A stretch of 64,000 nt of DNA from Trinickia acidisoli (GTDB lineage Bacteria > Pseudomonadota > Gammaproteobacteria > Burkholderiales > Burkholderiaceae): positions 434,001 through 498,000 of the forward strand of contig NZ_JAFLRG010000002.1 in the NCBI RefSeq assembly GCF_017315725.1, read 5' to 3'. The position numbers and the translations under genes were made by a program. Shown piece by piece: positions 1 through 9,900 of this stretch. Below the pieces are notes generated by a model. That model did not search any database, was not told where the DNA came from, and saw only the letters and a list, made by a program, of their open reading frames with translations. The first letter of the stretch is position 1. The number at the start of each line of letters is the position of its first letter.

Positions 1-819
1 GATGGCTTCACGTTGCATGATCTCGTGTCTTACAACGATAAGCACAACGAAGCAAACGGCGAAGACAACAACGACGGTCACACCGACAACAAATCGTGGA
101 ACTGCGGAGTGGAAGGTCCAACGGACGATGCGCAGGTTCGCGCGCTGCGCGAACGCCAAAAGCGCAATCTGCTGGCGACATTGTTGTTCGCGCAAGGTAC
201 GCCGATGATCGTCGCCGGCGACGAGTTCGGCCGTACGCAACGCGGCAACAACAACGCCTATTGTCAGGACAACGAAATAAGTTGGGTCGATTGGACGGGG
301 GTCGACGATGAGGGCCGAGCCCTGACGGATTTCGTCGTCAAGCTCACGACGTTGCGCCATACGTTGCCCGTGTTACGCCGCAACCGCTTCTTGACCGGGC
401 AATTCGTCGAATGGCAGCAGTTGAGCGAGGTGCGCTGGATGAGCCCGGTCGGCACCGAGCTGACGGACGAGCAATGGAACGATCCGGCGATGCGTTGTTT
501 CGGCGTCGTCATCGATGGCCGCGCGCAAACGAGCGGCATTCGGCGGCCCGCTTCCGATGCGACGTTGCTGATCGTATTGAACGCGCATCATGACGTCGTC
601 GACTTCAAGCTGCCCGACATTCCAGGCAGCGATCAATGGAGCTGTCTCATCGATACGAACGTGCCCGTGCGCGACGAGTTGCCCGAGTTCGAATCGGGCG
701 AAATCTATCAAGTCACGGGGCGTTCGCTGTTGTTGTTCGCACTGCACGCGAAAGGGCAGACGCAGCGGATTTTCATGAGCCTGGAAAAGAAGCTGACCGA
801 GGATACCGAGCCGAAGTGA
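1..819 (+). CDS. glgX: Glycogen debranching enzyme GlgX, C-terminal part (5' end outside window)
   Basis: The reading frame is open from the first base and ends at 819, giving 272 residues of the C-terminal part of a GH13 isoamylase-type glycogen debranching enzyme. Seen: a KHNEANGE segment near the window edge, GTPMIVAGDEFG about residues 66-77, and NNNAYCQDNE, all typical of GlgX, followed by the C-terminal beta domain. The family hydrolyses alpha-1,6 branches left on glycogen by phosphorylase, in the cytoplasm. No in-frame start belongs to this fragment; the upstream half is outside the window. The next gene, at 899, is convergent, so this gene probably ends its transcription unit. Confidence 0.9.
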   Translation, partial: DGFTLHDLVSYNDKHNEANGEDNNDGHTDNKSWNCGVEGPTDDAQVRALRERQKRNLLATLLFAQGTPMIVAGDEFGRTQRGNNNAYCQDNEISWVDWTGVDDEGRALTDFVVKLTTLRHTLPVLRRNRFLTGQFVEWQQLSEVRWMSPVGTELTDEQWNDPAMRCFGVVIDGRAQTSGIRRPASDATLLIVLNAHHDVVDFKLPDIPGSDQWSCLIDTNVPVRDELPEFESGEIYQVTGRSLLLFALHAKGQTQRIFMSLEKKLTEDTEPK

Positions 820-898
820 GGGGATGCGCGGCGCAGGGAGGTCGATCGCTGCGATCGCCGATGGGCCCGGCCTGCACGCTCGCGGGACGACGATCGGT

Positions 899-1813
899 TC
901 AGCCGAGCGTGCTTCGTGCAACGCGGCATGCGGCCAGATCCCATGCCGCGCACCCGACGCTCTTGAAGAAGATCGGCGCGTCCGGCGCGAGCTGACCATC
1001 GAGCGCTTGCGACAATGACCTCACGCGATTCCAGTCGATGTTTGCCTGAATGAGGTCGCCCGCTTCGTATTTCGCGCCCGCCGGATCGTCTACGACGACG
1101 AAGCTGCTGTCGACGGTTTGCTTGCCGATCTCGGCGGCGTCGGGTGTAAAGGCACCCACCCCGATCACCAGCCGGCCGTTCCGTGCTGCCTCGCGATAGA
1201 CGGGCGTACGGCTGGTCGTGACCGTGACGACGACGTCGACAGCGTCGGGAGTGTCGCCGATGAGCGCGCCGAGATTCGGGGCAATCGACTCGTGCTGTTC
1301 GACGAAGCGTTGAGCGGAGGCGTCGGAGGTGCCTTTGACCAGGATTGTCGATTCCGGGAACAGGCAGGCAAGTGCCTCGACATGATTCGCTGCCTGCTTG
1401 CCGGTACCGATGACGAGCATCTGCTCGGGACGTTTGCCATGCAACGTCACGATGCCAAGGGCCGTCACCGCCGCCGTGCGTCGACCCGTGACCGTGGGGC
1501 CGTCCAGCACGAAGCGCATTTCCCCTGTGTGCGAATCGCACGCGACGACCTGGCCGTGAATGGTCGGGAGTTGTCGAGCACTATTGGACGGGCAGACCGT
1601 GACGAGTTTGTGTATGGCCAGGTCCACCGCGCTCGACGGCATGGACAGCATCAGCCCACCTTCTTGCATGGGGATCGCGAGCCGTTCGGGGCTGACGATG
1701 CGCCCCGCGCCATATTCCACGACGGCCTCGCGCAGCGCCTGCACGAGCAAGGGATAGGGCAGCAATGCCGCGGTCGAGTCGGCGTCGAACAATCTGGGAT
1801 GAGAGGTGTTCAT
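899..1813 (-). CDS. Delta1-pyrroline-2-carboxylate reductase (ornithine cyclodeaminase/mu-crystallin family)
   Basis: A 304-residue member of the OCD/mu-crystallin family, of normal length. A Rossmann nucleotide-binding loop VIGTGKQAANH is seen at about residues 134-144. Family members next to proline-racemase-type dehydratases reduce delta1-pyrroline-2-carboxylate to L-proline with NAD(P)H (LhpI in Azospirillum). That role is inferred here from the neighbouring trans-3-hydroxyproline dehydratase at 2952-3959, whose product is exactly this imine. The gene is divergent from the GntR regulator at 2113, across a 299-bp spacer with dyad sequences. Ornithine cyclodeaminase or another ketimine reductase activity cannot be excluded from sequence alone. 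Confidence 0.8.
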   Translation of the reverse strand: MNTSHPRLFDADSTAALLPYPLLVQALREAVVEYGAGRIVSPERLAIPMQEGGLMLSMPSSAVDLAIHKLVTVCPSNSARQLPTIHGQVVACDSHTGEMRFVLDGPTVTGRRTAAVTALGIVTLHGKRPEQMLVIGTGKQAANHVEALACLFPESTILVKGTSDASAQRFVEQHESIAPNLGALIGDTPDAVDVVVTVTTSRTPVYREAARNGRLVIGVGAFTPDAAEIGKQTVDSSFVVVDDPAGAKYEAGDLIQANIDWNRVRSLSQALDGQLAPDAPIFFKSVGCAAWDLAACRVARSTLG

Positions 1814-1896
1814 GGCGATTCCACGAAGTTCGAAGTTGAAGAGGTTTTCAGTCTTGCGATCGATGCGAAGCTAGGCCACCGAGACACCGGGAAGAT

Positions 1897-1941
1897 GCCA
1901 CTGGTTTAGCCTTTTTGGTCCAACTTTATACCAGTAGTGGC
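1897..1941. promoter_or_regulatory. Nested inverted repeat, candidate GntR operator
   Basis: Outer arms GCCACT (1897-1902) and AGTGGC (1936-1941), and inner arms ACTGGT (1900-1905) and ACCAGT (1930-1935), make a nested dyad. A further TTGGTCCAA lies inside it. It sits 84 bp upstream of the reductase start on the minus strand. TGGT/ACCA half-sites are the usual half-site type of FadR-family GntR proteins, and one is encoded next door. Binding is inference. Confidence 0.4.
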
Positions 1942-2072
1942 GTCGATTCAACCCAAACTAGCGAGTTTAGGTCGTAATTTGGCTTGTGATGAATCCACGT
2001 TAATGCCGGATGGGTCGTTGTGGCACCGTAAGCGTTTCGTGTCCGGTCGATTGGTCGGAGGCGGTACGCGAA

Positions 2073-2091
2073 GTGGTATATTACAAACCAC
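2073..2091. promoter_or_regulatory. GTGGT-N9-ACCAC dyad in front of the GntR gene
   Basis: Perfect 5-bp arms GTGGT (2073-2077) and ACCAC (2087-2091) flank nine A/T-rich bases. The site ends 21 bp before the ATG of the GntR gene, a good place for autoregulation. It shares the TGGT/ACCA half-site with the dyads at 1897-1941 and 5169-5182. Confidence 0.45.
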
Positions 2092-2112
2092 CAGACACGA
2101 CTGAGCTGCATC

Positions 2113-2859
2113 ATGGCCTCCGCCCGCCCCGAATTGCCACGCAAGTTTCGTCCTTTGCAGATCTACGAGCAGGTCTCGGAGAAGATCCGTGCGGAGATCC
2201 GTGCCGGGCGGTTCTTGCCTGAAGCACGGCTACCGTCGGAGCGGGAATTGGCCTCGTTGTTCGGCGTAGGGCGTCCGGCGGTGCGCGAAGCGATCGGCGC
2301 GCTTCAGAACGAAGGGCTGGTTGTGACCAAACGCAACTCGGGGTCCTACGTCGCACTCGATGCCCCGGAAATTCTGGCAACGGTAGGCGAATCGAGCGAT
2401 GAGGCCGGCGATGTGCTGCAGGCCGACTACAGCCCCTCGGCCACGCTCGACGTCCGTTTGATCCTCGAGCCGGCGATCGCGCGCCGCGCCGCGGCCAAAC
2501 ACAAACGCGACCCGCTCGCCGAGCATTATTTGGATCAGATGGAAACGCTGACCGACATCGCCGACCCCGAGCAGCGCGCGTTGTGGAACAACAGCGACAG
2601 GCTTTTCCATCGTCAACTGGCCGCCATGACCGGCGACGTATTGCTCGCGAAATTGGCCGAAGAGATTGCCGATACGATGGATCAGTCGTTGTGGAAGCGT
2701 CTCAAGGACGACGGCATCTATGATTCGGCGCGGATTCGGCTCTATGTGGCGGAGCATCGCTTGATCTATGAGGCGATCGTCACGGGCGATGCCGATGCCG
2801 CGGCATTCTATGTCGAGCAACACATCCTTCGCGTCAAGCGAGACATCGCGCCGAACTAA
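2113..2859 (+). CDS. GntR-family regulator, FadR subfamily (FCD domain)
   Basis: 248 residues: an N-terminal winged helix of GntR type (about residues 15-80, with LPSERELASLFGVGRPAVREA as the recognition region) and a C-terminal FCD ligand domain. The FCD part keeps candidate metal-ligand residues in SDRLFHRQLA, AEHRLIYEAI and VEQHILRV. FadR-type GntR proteins usually repress catabolic genes and release DNA on binding a carboxylic or amino acid. It lies between the two hydroxyproline enzyme genes, divergent from the reductase and convergent with the dehydratase, so control of that module is the likely job. The effector is unknown; trans-3-hydroxyproline or pyrroline-2-carboxylate are reasonable guesses. 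Confidence 0.85.
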   Translation: MASARPELPRKFRPLQIYEQVSEKIRAEIRAGRFLPEARLPSERELASLFGVGRPAVREAIGALQNEGLVVTKRNSGSYVALDAPEILATVGESSDEAGDVLQADYSPSATLDVRLILEPAIARRAAAKHKRDPLAEHYLDQMETLTDIADPEQRALWNNSDRLFHRQLAAMTGDVLLAKLAEEIADTMDQSLWKRLKDDGIYDSARIRLYVAEHRLIYEAIVTGDADAAAFYVEQHILRVKRDIAPN

Positions 2860-2951
2860 GGGGAAGCGCGGTGTGCGGTGCGTCGCGCACATCTAAAGAA
2901 AGCGCGTGCCCGGATTCGGGATCACGCGCCCAACCCCTTGGTATTCCGCTT

Positions 2952-3959
2952 TTACCGAACGAGAAATCCGTAGGCGAGCGGGTCGCGCTCGTCGATGATC
3001 CAGTTCCCGAAACCGCAGATATACGCGCTGCCTTCGACTTCGGGGATGACGGCCGGAATCTCCCCGACTTTCGTTTCGCGCAGTACGCGTCCCTTGAAGA
3101 CCGTTCCCACGATCGATTCGTTGACAAGCGTTTCGTTCGCTTTCAACAGCCCACGCTGATAGAGTTGCGCGACGCGTCCGCCCGTGCCCGAGCCGGTTGG
3201 CGAGCGGTCGACTTCGCGATCGGCGAACACGCAGCAATTGGCCTGCGTCGAGCCCGGATGGCGAGGCGCATTCGCGATGATCGTTCCGTAAATGTGGTTG
3301 ATCTCGGGAATCTCCGGGTGCTCGACCGGATACTTCGCGTTGGCCGCTGCTTTGACTTCGGCGCCGAAGCGGATCAGCCGCTCGACTGCTGCCTCGCGGA
3401 TCGGCAGATCGAACGGCGCACCGTCGGTGTAGAAGTAAAACGCGCCGCCGTAGGCGATGTCGCCGGTCACGGTACCGAACGATGGGGTATCGACCGAGAC
3501 GTCGCGCTGCCAAATGAACGACGGCACGTTCACGAAGCGCACGCCGGACGCATGCTCGCCGTCCCACTTCACGAACGCCTCGATGAAGCCGCACGGTGCG
3601 TCGATCCCGACCCGCGTTTCCGGTTCGGCGCGCTGCACCCACCCGAGCTCGACGGCAGCGGTTGCCAGCGCGATCACGCCGTGTCCGCAGTGGTCGCTAT
3701 AGCCTTCGTTGTGGATGAAGATCACGCCGAAATCGGCACCGGGCGAGATGGGCTCCGTCAGATAGCCGCCATACATGTCCGCATGCCCGCGCGGCTCGAA
3801 CATCAAGGCGCGGCGGATCTCGTCGGCGTGCGCTTTGAGCCACGCGCGCCGCTGGACGATCGTCTCGCCCGGCAGACGCGGCAGCCCGCTCGTGACGATG
3901 CGAAATGCCTCGCCGCCCGTATGGACCTCGACAGTCGAGATCGATCGATTCAATTTCAT
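2952..3959 (-). CDS. trans-3-hydroxy-L-proline dehydratase (proline racemase family)
   Basis: 335 residues when started at the MKLNRSIST methionine; the open frame runs 36 codons further upstream, but that extension does not resemble the family. The first catalytic position is Cys91 in SDHCGHG. The second, Cys in racemases and 4-hydroxyproline epimerases, is Thr255 in DRSPTGSGTGG. The Cys/Thr pair is the known signature of trans-3-hydroxy-L-proline dehydratase, which removes water to give delta1-pyrroline-2-carboxylate (LhpH-like). The reductase at 899-1813 would then make L-proline. It lies 40 bp downstream of the binding-protein gene on the same strand, so both may be co-transcribed. Substrate is inferred from the active-site pair and the neighbours. 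Confidence 0.85.
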   Translation of the reverse strand: MKLNRSISTVEVHTGGEAFRIVTSGLPRLPGETIVQRRAWLKAHADEIRRALMFEPRGHADMYGGYLTEPISPGADFGVIFIHNEGYSDHCGHGVIALATAAVELGWVQRAEPETRVGIDAPCGFIEAFVKWDGEHASGVRFVNVPSFIWQRDVSVDTPSFGTVTGDIAYGGAFYFYTDGAPFDLPIREAAVERLIRFGAEVKAAANAKYPVEHPEIPEINHIYGTIIANAPRHPGSTQANCCVFADREVDRSPTGSGTGGRVAQLYQRGLLKANETLVNESIVGTVFKGRVLRETKVGEIPAVIPEVEGSAYICGFGNWIIDERDPLAYGFLVR

Positions 3960-3999
3960 GTAGTGCTCGAGTACGCGTGGGTGACGCCGATGATGAACG

Positions 4000-5130
4000 T
4001 TACTTCGCGTTCTGGCCGTACGGTACGGGCAAGCCGTTGCGAATGACGTAGACCGTCGTCGGTGCACCCTCGAGATCGCCGTTCTCGTCGAACGAATAGG
4101 TGCCGGCGATACCCTTGTAGTGCTCCTTCTTCAACTGTGCGATGAGCTTGGCTTTGTCCGTCGTCGTGCCGGCCTTCTGCATCGCGTCGGCGAGCATCTT
4201 CACACCGTCGTAGTAGTTCACGCCGTAGACCTGCGGTTGGGTGTTGTAGGTGGCAAGGTACTTGTGCAGGAACGCACGGCCCGCCGGCGTGGAATCGAGC
4301 GCGACGCCGCCTTGCGAGCAATAGACGATCGATCCCGCGGGGCCCGCTACCTTGCCCATGTCGGCCGAGCAGATGCCGTCGCCGCCGAGCAGCTTCGCGC
4401 GCAGGCTGCGCTGCAGCATCTGCTTGGCCATCGGCGCACCTTGCGCCGCATAGCCGCCGAAGAAGATCACGTCGGGGTTCTTCGCTTTGATCGTCGTCAG
4501 AATGCCGAGAAAGTCGGTGGCCTGCGAGTTCGTATATTCGCGATCGACGATCTGCAGGTGGTTCTTCTTCGCTTCCTTGATGAACTCGTCGGCCACGCCT
4601 TGCCCGTAAGCGGTTCGATCGTCGATGACGGCGGCTGTCTTGGCCTTGAGCGTCTTCGCCGCGAAATCGGCCATCGTGCCGCCTAGCTGCGAATCGTTCG
4701 CGCCGATACGGAAGATATTGTTGAAGCCTTGTTTCGTGAGGTCGGGGTTCGAGGCGACGGGAAGCATCGGGATGCCCGCGCTGTTATAGACGCGCGACGC
4801 CGGGATCGCCACGCCGGAGTTGTACGGCCCGACCACCGCGACCACGTTCTTGTCGACCAAGTTTTGCGCGACTTGCACGCCCACCTTCGGGTCTGCCTGA
4901 TCGTCTTCCGAAACCAGTTGGAACTTAACCGCCTTACCGTCTACTTTGATCTGTTGCTTATTCAGTTCTTCGACGGCAAGACGCGCGCCGTTTTCGTTGT
5001 CTTTTCCGTTCGCGGCCTGTGGGCCCGTGAGCGGTGCCGAATGACCGATCAAGACCTCTTCCTGGGCCTGTGCTGCCGTAACAGCGCCGAGTGCCGACAT
5101 GACCGCGAGGGTAGTAAGAAGGTAGCGCAT
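4000..5130 (-). CDS. Branched-chain amino acid-type ABC transporter binding protein (LivK family)
   Basis: 376 residues with a clear signal peptide (residues 1-22, ending AAQAQ) and a type I periplasmic-binding fold (leucine/isoleucine/valine-binding type; VLIGHSAPLTGPQA at the mature N terminus). It would capture an amino acid in the periplasm for a Liv-type ABC importer. No permease or ATPase genes are next to it, so it must share a transporter encoded elsewhere. Position directly upstream of the trans-3-hydroxyproline dehydratase suggests that a hydroxyproline or proline-like compound is the ligand; this is inference. Its promoter region holds a GACCA-N4-TGGTC dyad. Confidence 0.85.
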   Translation of the reverse strand: MRYLLTTLAVMSALGAVTAAQAQEEVLIGHSAPLTGPQAANGKDNENGARLAVEELNKQQIKVDGKAVKFQLVSEDDQADPKVGVQVAQNLVDKNVVAVVGPYNSGVAIPASRVYNSAGIPMLPVASNPDLTKQGFNNIFRIGANDSQLGGTMADFAAKTLKAKTAAVIDDRTAYGQGVADEFIKEAKKNHLQIVDREYTNSQATDFLGILTTIKAKNPDVIFFGGYAAQGAPMAKQMLQRSLRAKLLGGDGICSADMGKVAGPAGSIVYCSQGGVALDSTPAGRAFLHKYLATYNTQPQVYGVNYYDGVKMLADAMQKAGTTTDKAKLIAQLKKEHYKGIAGTYSFDENGDLEGAPTTVYVIRNGLPVPYGQNAK

Positions 5131-5168
5131 GATTTGTTCGGAATTGGGTTGAAGGAGGAACCAATGTA

Positions 5169-5182
5169 GACCACATTTGGTC
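5169..5182. promoter_or_regulatory. GACCA-N4-TGGTC dyad upstream of the binding-protein gene
   Basis: Perfect 5-bp arms GACCA (5169-5173) and TGGTC (5178-5182), 38 bp upstream of the start codon at 5130 on the minus strand. The half-site matches those in front of the GntR and reductase genes, suggesting a common operator for the hydroxyproline module. Confidence 0.45.
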
Positions 5183-5226
5183 CTGGAACAAGCAGTTTAA
5201 AAAATATGCTTTGTAAGGTGGATCGA

Positions 5227-5270
5227 AACTAGACCAGGTTGGCGGTTTTGCCGCCTGAGGTGGTTTCTAG
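5227..5270. repeat. Imperfect hairpin in the divergent spacer
   Basis: Core stem GGCGG (5241-5245) and CCGCC (5251-5255) with loop TTTTG. It is flanked by imperfect outer arms beginning CTAGA-CCA (from 5229) and ending TGG-TTTCTAG (to 5270). There is no T-tract, so an intrinsic terminator is unlikely. It lies between the binding-protein promoter and the barrel-protein gene at 5413, and could be a further regulator site or an RNA structure in the 5' leader. Confidence 0.3.
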
Positions 5271-5412
5271 ACTCAGGGATAACGATAGGCCGGCTCGGCA
5301 TCGAGTATCCGCGCGGGACATCGACGCCGGCCCGCCGCGATCCTGATGAAGCAGCTAAAGAAAACACCTGCGCTGCCGTGATATGAAGAATGAACTTCGG
5401 TAACTTGCAGTA

Positions 5413-6525
5413 ATGTTTCGACCCTACTCGTTTGGCCCTGTGCGCGCTTCCGCAGCGGCCGCTGTTGTCTTTCTGTTCGCGGCGCCTGCGGCGCACGCCG
5501 ATAACTTCTTTTCCATGTTTACGCTGAGCGGCTTCGGGACGCTCGGCGCGACGTATTCGAGCCTTCGCACGGCCGACTATGCGAGCACGGCCTTTCAGCC
5601 GTCGGGCGCCGGCGCGTCCCGCACCGTCGACTTCGCCGACGATTCGCGTTTCGGCGTTCAACTGACCGCGAAGTTCACGAGCCAGCTATCGGCGTTGGTC
5701 CAAGTCGTATCGCACGAGAATTACGACAACACCTTCACGCCGACCGTGGAGTGGGCCAATCTGAGCTACGCCTTCACACCCGATCTGAGCTTGCGAGTGG
5801 CCCGCATCGAGATGCCCACGTTTCTCACGTCCGACTATCGAGAAGTCGGCTATGCGAACCCATGGGTTCGCGTGCCGTCCGAGCTCTACGATATGGAGCC
5901 GGTCACGAACAGCGATGGCGTCGACGGCTCGTATCGGGCCCATTTCGGCCCGGTGACCAACACGGTGCACCTGATCTATGGCGAGAGCACCTTTCATGCG
6001 GTGCCGGGGCCGCTGCGCGCTCAGGTCGACGGCATCTTCGGCGCTTTCGATACGGTCGAGTACGCGGCATTGACGACGCACGTGGGCTATCTCCATGCGC
6101 ACGTGACGGTGCCGTTCGCGAGCGATATGCCGATTTCCGTCTACAGTGCCGCCGCGAGCCTCGACATGGAGCGATGGTTCGTGCAGGCCGAGCTCGCGCG
6201 GGCGACCGTCGAGTTTTTGACGCCGGGGTATCTCGCAGGCTATGCGACCGCGGGCGTGCGAATCGGCAAGTTCACGCCCTATGTGACCTATGCGGTCGAG
6301 CATTCGCTCGGCCGTCCAGCCGTCGCCGAAAACCTCAACGCCGGGCAGAGTTCGGTATCGGGCGGCGTGCGCTGGGATTTCGCCAAGAACTTCGATTTGA
6401 AAGTGCAGTACGACCATGTGTGGACGCCGGCGGGATCGGCGGGGCTCTTCGCGAACGAGCAGCCTGACTTCCAGCTCGGAAGCGGGACCAACGTGGTCAC
6501 GGCGACCCTCGACTTCGTCTTCTGA
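5413..6525 (+). CDS. Outer-membrane beta-barrel protein (porin-like)
   Basis: 370 residues: a signal peptide ending near residue 29 (AAPAAHAD), then alternating hydrophobic/polar strands with many Tyr, Phe and Gly residues, ending in a C-terminal phenylalanine (ATLDFVF), the usual signal for BAM-dependent outer-membrane insertion. No specific porin family was recognised with certainty. It begins a tight three-gene set: the next gene starts 9 bp after its stop, and the GGDEF-EAL gene 22 bp after that. The arrangement suggests an outer-membrane channel tied to a periplasmic binding protein and a c-di-GMP enzyme. Confidence 0.75.
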   Translation: MFRPYSFGPVRASAAAAVVFLFAAPAAHADNFFSMFTLSGFGTLGATYSSLRTADYASTAFQPSGAGASRTVDFADDSRFGVQLTAKFTSQLSALVQVVSHENYDNTFTPTVEWANLSYAFTPDLSLRVARIEMPTFLTSDYREVGYANPWVRVPSELYDMEPVTNSDGVDGSYRAHFGPVTNTVHLIYGESTFHAVPGPLRAQVDGIFGAFDTVEYAALTTHVGYLHAHVTVPFASDMPISVYSAAASLDMERWFVQAELARATVEFLTPGYLAGYATAGVRIGKFTPYVTYAVEHSLGRPAVAENLNAGQSSVSGGVRWDFAKNFDLKVQYDHVWTPAGSAGLFANEQPDFQLGSGTNVVTATLDFVF

Positions 6526-6534
6526 AAGGGCGCG

Positions 6535-6972
6535 ATGAAACATTCGATACGGATTCTGTGGTCAGGCGTGGTGGGCGCGGCGCTCGGGTTCTGCGCCTCC
6601 GTGTGCGACGCGCAATTGGTGGTGATCGTCTCGGCGAAGAGCGCGGTGAGCGCGTTGACGGAGAACGAAGTGGCCGACATTTACCTCGGCCGCACGAGCC
6701 AGTTGCCCGGCGGTGCGGCGGTGGTGCCGATCGATCTCGCCGACGATGCGGCGAATCGCGCGAATTTCTACCGCATCGTGTGCGGCAAGTCGCCGGCGCA
6801 GTTGCGCGCGTACTGGTCGAAGCTGATCTTTACCGGGAGCGGGCAGCCTCCGCGCGAAGTGGCGGATGCCGACGCGATGAAAAAACGGGTGGCCGGCGGC
6901 ACGAGTGCGATCGGCTACATCGACAGCAGTCAGCTCGACCCCAGCGTCAAAGCTGTTTTGACACTGCATTGA
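6535..6972 (+). CDS. Small PstS-like periplasmic protein
   Basis: 145 residues with a signal peptide (cleavage near residue 26, VCDAQ). The body resembles one lobe of phosphate-binding PstS-like proteins: LTENEVADIYLGR, FYRIVCGKSPAQLRAYWSKLIFTG and a final AIGYIDSS. PstS itself is about twice this length, so this is a short stand-alone version. It lies between the barrel protein and the c-di-GMP sensor and is presumably co-transcribed. Phosphate binding is not shown by sequence; the protein may instead pass a ligand signal to the periplasmic sensor domain of the next gene product. Confidence 0.7.
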   Translation: MKHSIRILWSGVVGAALGFCASVCDAQLVVIVSAKSAVSALTENEVADIYLGRTSQLPGGAAVVPIDLADDAANRANFYRIVCGKSPAQLRAYWSKLIFTGSGQPPREVADADAMKKRVAGGTSAIGYIDSSQLDPSVKAVLTLH

Positions 6973-6994
6973 CCGTGCCGGCGACGCAAGACCC

Positions 6995-9900
6995 ATGAGC
7001 GATAGACCCACTACTGTCCGCATAGGCCCTCACGCCGCGCTTCATGCGGCAGGCGTGCGGCTGCGCCGGCGGGTGATCTTCGCGAGGCGGCGCCTCGCGC
7101 AGACGTGGCTCTGGTTTCCGCTGTTTGCGTTCGTGCTGCTGGCGCTCGTGTGGGGATCGCTGATCCACGTGCTGCAGCTCGAGCACGCCGCGGTCACGAG
7201 CGCGGCCATCGAAACGAGCCGGGAACTGGCCGATACGTACGAAGCGCAGGTCGTGCGCAGCCTCGTATCGATCGACCAAACGCTCAAGACGATCGCCTAT
7301 GCCTATGCGGTGAGCGGCAACGATGCGCTCGAGAAATTGCAGAACCGAGACATGCTGCCTTCGGCGATCGTCTTCCAGATGACGATTACGAATAGCCGCG
7401 GCGATGCGATTGCGAGTACGCGTCCTTCCGCGCCGCGCAATGTCGCCGATCAACTGTATTTTCAGGCGCAGCGGCGAGTCGACCGGCTTTTCATCGGCCG
7501 CGCCGAAACCGACGGAATCACCGGGGCGCCGGAAATCATCTTCAGCCGCCGATTATCGAATGCGGCCGGCGGTTTCGCCGGCGTCGTGACGCTCGTCGTC
7601 GATCCGTCGTATTTCACGGGCAGCTACGATTCGCTGCGATTGGGCAAGCTGGGTCTGCTCGGTCTGCTCGGCACCGATGGGTCGATGCGCGTGCAGCAAA
7701 CCGGCGAAGACGTATCGTGGGGCGCAGCGGTACCCCGCGAATTCGCCAGCGCGGACACGGCCGAGGCGCCCGTGGTCCGCCCGTGGGACCACGGCGTCGA
7801 GCGCTTCACGACCGTGCGGGTGCTGCACGCCTTTCCGCTTGCGGTCATCGTCGGCCTCTCGCGCGACGAACAGCTCGTGCGCTATTGGCACCACCGCGTC
7901 GTCTATATCAGCGAAACCGCCGCGGGCAGCGTGCTGCTCGTGATACTGACGATCATCCTGAGCCTGAAGAGCCTCGAGTTGTCGAAAAGCCGCGTTCGCG
8001 CACGGCGGCTGCAGCAGACTTACTTCGCCGCGTCCGAAGCCAGCTTGGATGCGTTCTTCGTTTGGGAGCGCCTGGCCGGCGAGAACGATCGTTCGGCGAA
8101 GGCGGCGCTGCGTAGGGCGACGGGCACCGATTGCCGCTTCGTGTTGCGCGACGTCAGCCGGCGCGGCCTCGAAATGATGGGCAAGCCGCGCGACGCGCTG
8201 GTCGGGGCCACGCTGGAAGCCGTCTTTTCCGATCGCGGCGAAGGCGGCATGGTTCGCGAGTTCGCGCATGTCTTCGAGGCGGGCGAGGTGGCCGAGCGCG
8301 AGTGGCAACATGCGAGGCCCGATCACTCGCAGGTTTGGCTGCATCGGCAATTGATCCGCGTGGACGACGGCGTGGTCGCCATCGTGAGGGACATCAGCGG
8401 ACGCAAGCGCGGCGAGGTATTGCGCGCCGAGCAAAACCGCGTGCTCGAGATGATTGCGGCCAGCACGCCGCTCGACGAAGTGCTGAGCTTGCTCATGCAT
8501 TTGCTCGAATCGCAGATTCCCGATTGCGCGTGCGCGGTGCTGCTGCGCGACGACGATGGGCTGCATCTGCGCGTCGGGGCGGCACCGAGCCTGCCCGCCG
8601 CTTTCAGCCAGCATGCGAATGGCTGGACGATCGGCCCCGATTCAGGGCCGAGCGGGCTGGCGATCTATACGCATCAGCCGGTCACGCTCACGAATTTGCT
8701 CGCCAGCCCGAGGCATCGCGAATTTTTGAGCATGGCGCAGATGCTCGATTACACCACGTCTCGCTCGATGCCGATTCTGTCGCACGACGGCAGCGCGCTC
8801 GGGGCGCTGACGATATTCGCGCGTGCCGAACATGCGCCCGACGGCATCGAGGCGCAGACGGTGGCGATGGCGGTGCGCATTGCCGGCATCGCGATCGAGC
8901 GGACCCGTGCGGAAGACAGCATCCGTCACATGGCCAATCACGATGCGCTGACCGGGCTGCCGAACCGCACGCTGCTCGCCGACAGGCTCAGCCAGGCGCT
9001 GCTGCATGCCAAGCGCTATAAGCGCGGCGTGACGGTGGCGTTCGTCGACCTCGACAACTTCAAGCTGATCAACGACAGCCTCGGCCACCACGCCGGCGAC
9101 GACTTGCTCAAGACGATCGCCGCGCGGATGCGCGACTGCGTGCGCAGCACCGATACCGTCGTCCGCCTTGGCGGCGACGAGTTCGTGCTCGTGCTGTTCG
9201 ACGATTCGCACGAAGAGCATGACTTGAAAGGGGTGATCGACCGGTTGCGCAACGCGATAGCCGAACCGGTCCCACTGGGCGCTCAGATGTACCAGGTGAC
9301 GAGCAGCATGGGTCTCGCGCGCTATCCCGTCGACGGCGAGGATGCCGAAACCTTGCTGATGAACGCGGATGCCGCGATGTACCGCGCGAAGGAACTGGGT
9401 CGCAACAACTACCAGTTCTACACGTCGGAAATGAACATCAAGGTGCACGAGCGGCTGCGCCGCCGCGAGCAATTGCGCGTGGCGCTGGAGGAAGGCCAAT
9501 TCCGCCTGGTCTATCAGCCGCAGGTGGACGCGCGCACGGGCGAAATCTTCGGGGTCGAGGCGCTGCTGCGCTGGGATCATCCGACCGAAGGCACGATCCC
9601 GCCCGCCGATTTCATTCCGATCGCGGAGGAAACCGGCTTGATCGTGCCGATCGGCGACTGGGTGCTGGAGACGGCCTGTACGCAGAATCGCCGATGGCAA
9701 GACGAAGGGCTGCCCCGGATCACCATGTCGGTCAACGTCTCGGCGCATCAGTTTCAGCAGAAAGCATGGGTCGACAGTGTCGCGACGACCCTCGCGCGCA
9801 CGGCCCTCGAGCCGCATCATCTCGAACTCGAACTGACTGAAAGCATGATCATGCGCGATCTCGAGGCCTCGATCGAGACAATGCAGCGTTTGCAGCAAAT

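Noticed and set aside
5197..5661. Minus-strand frame of 154 codons overlapping the start of the barrel protein
   Set aside because: Arg-rich shadow composition and overlap with the signal peptide region of a real gene.
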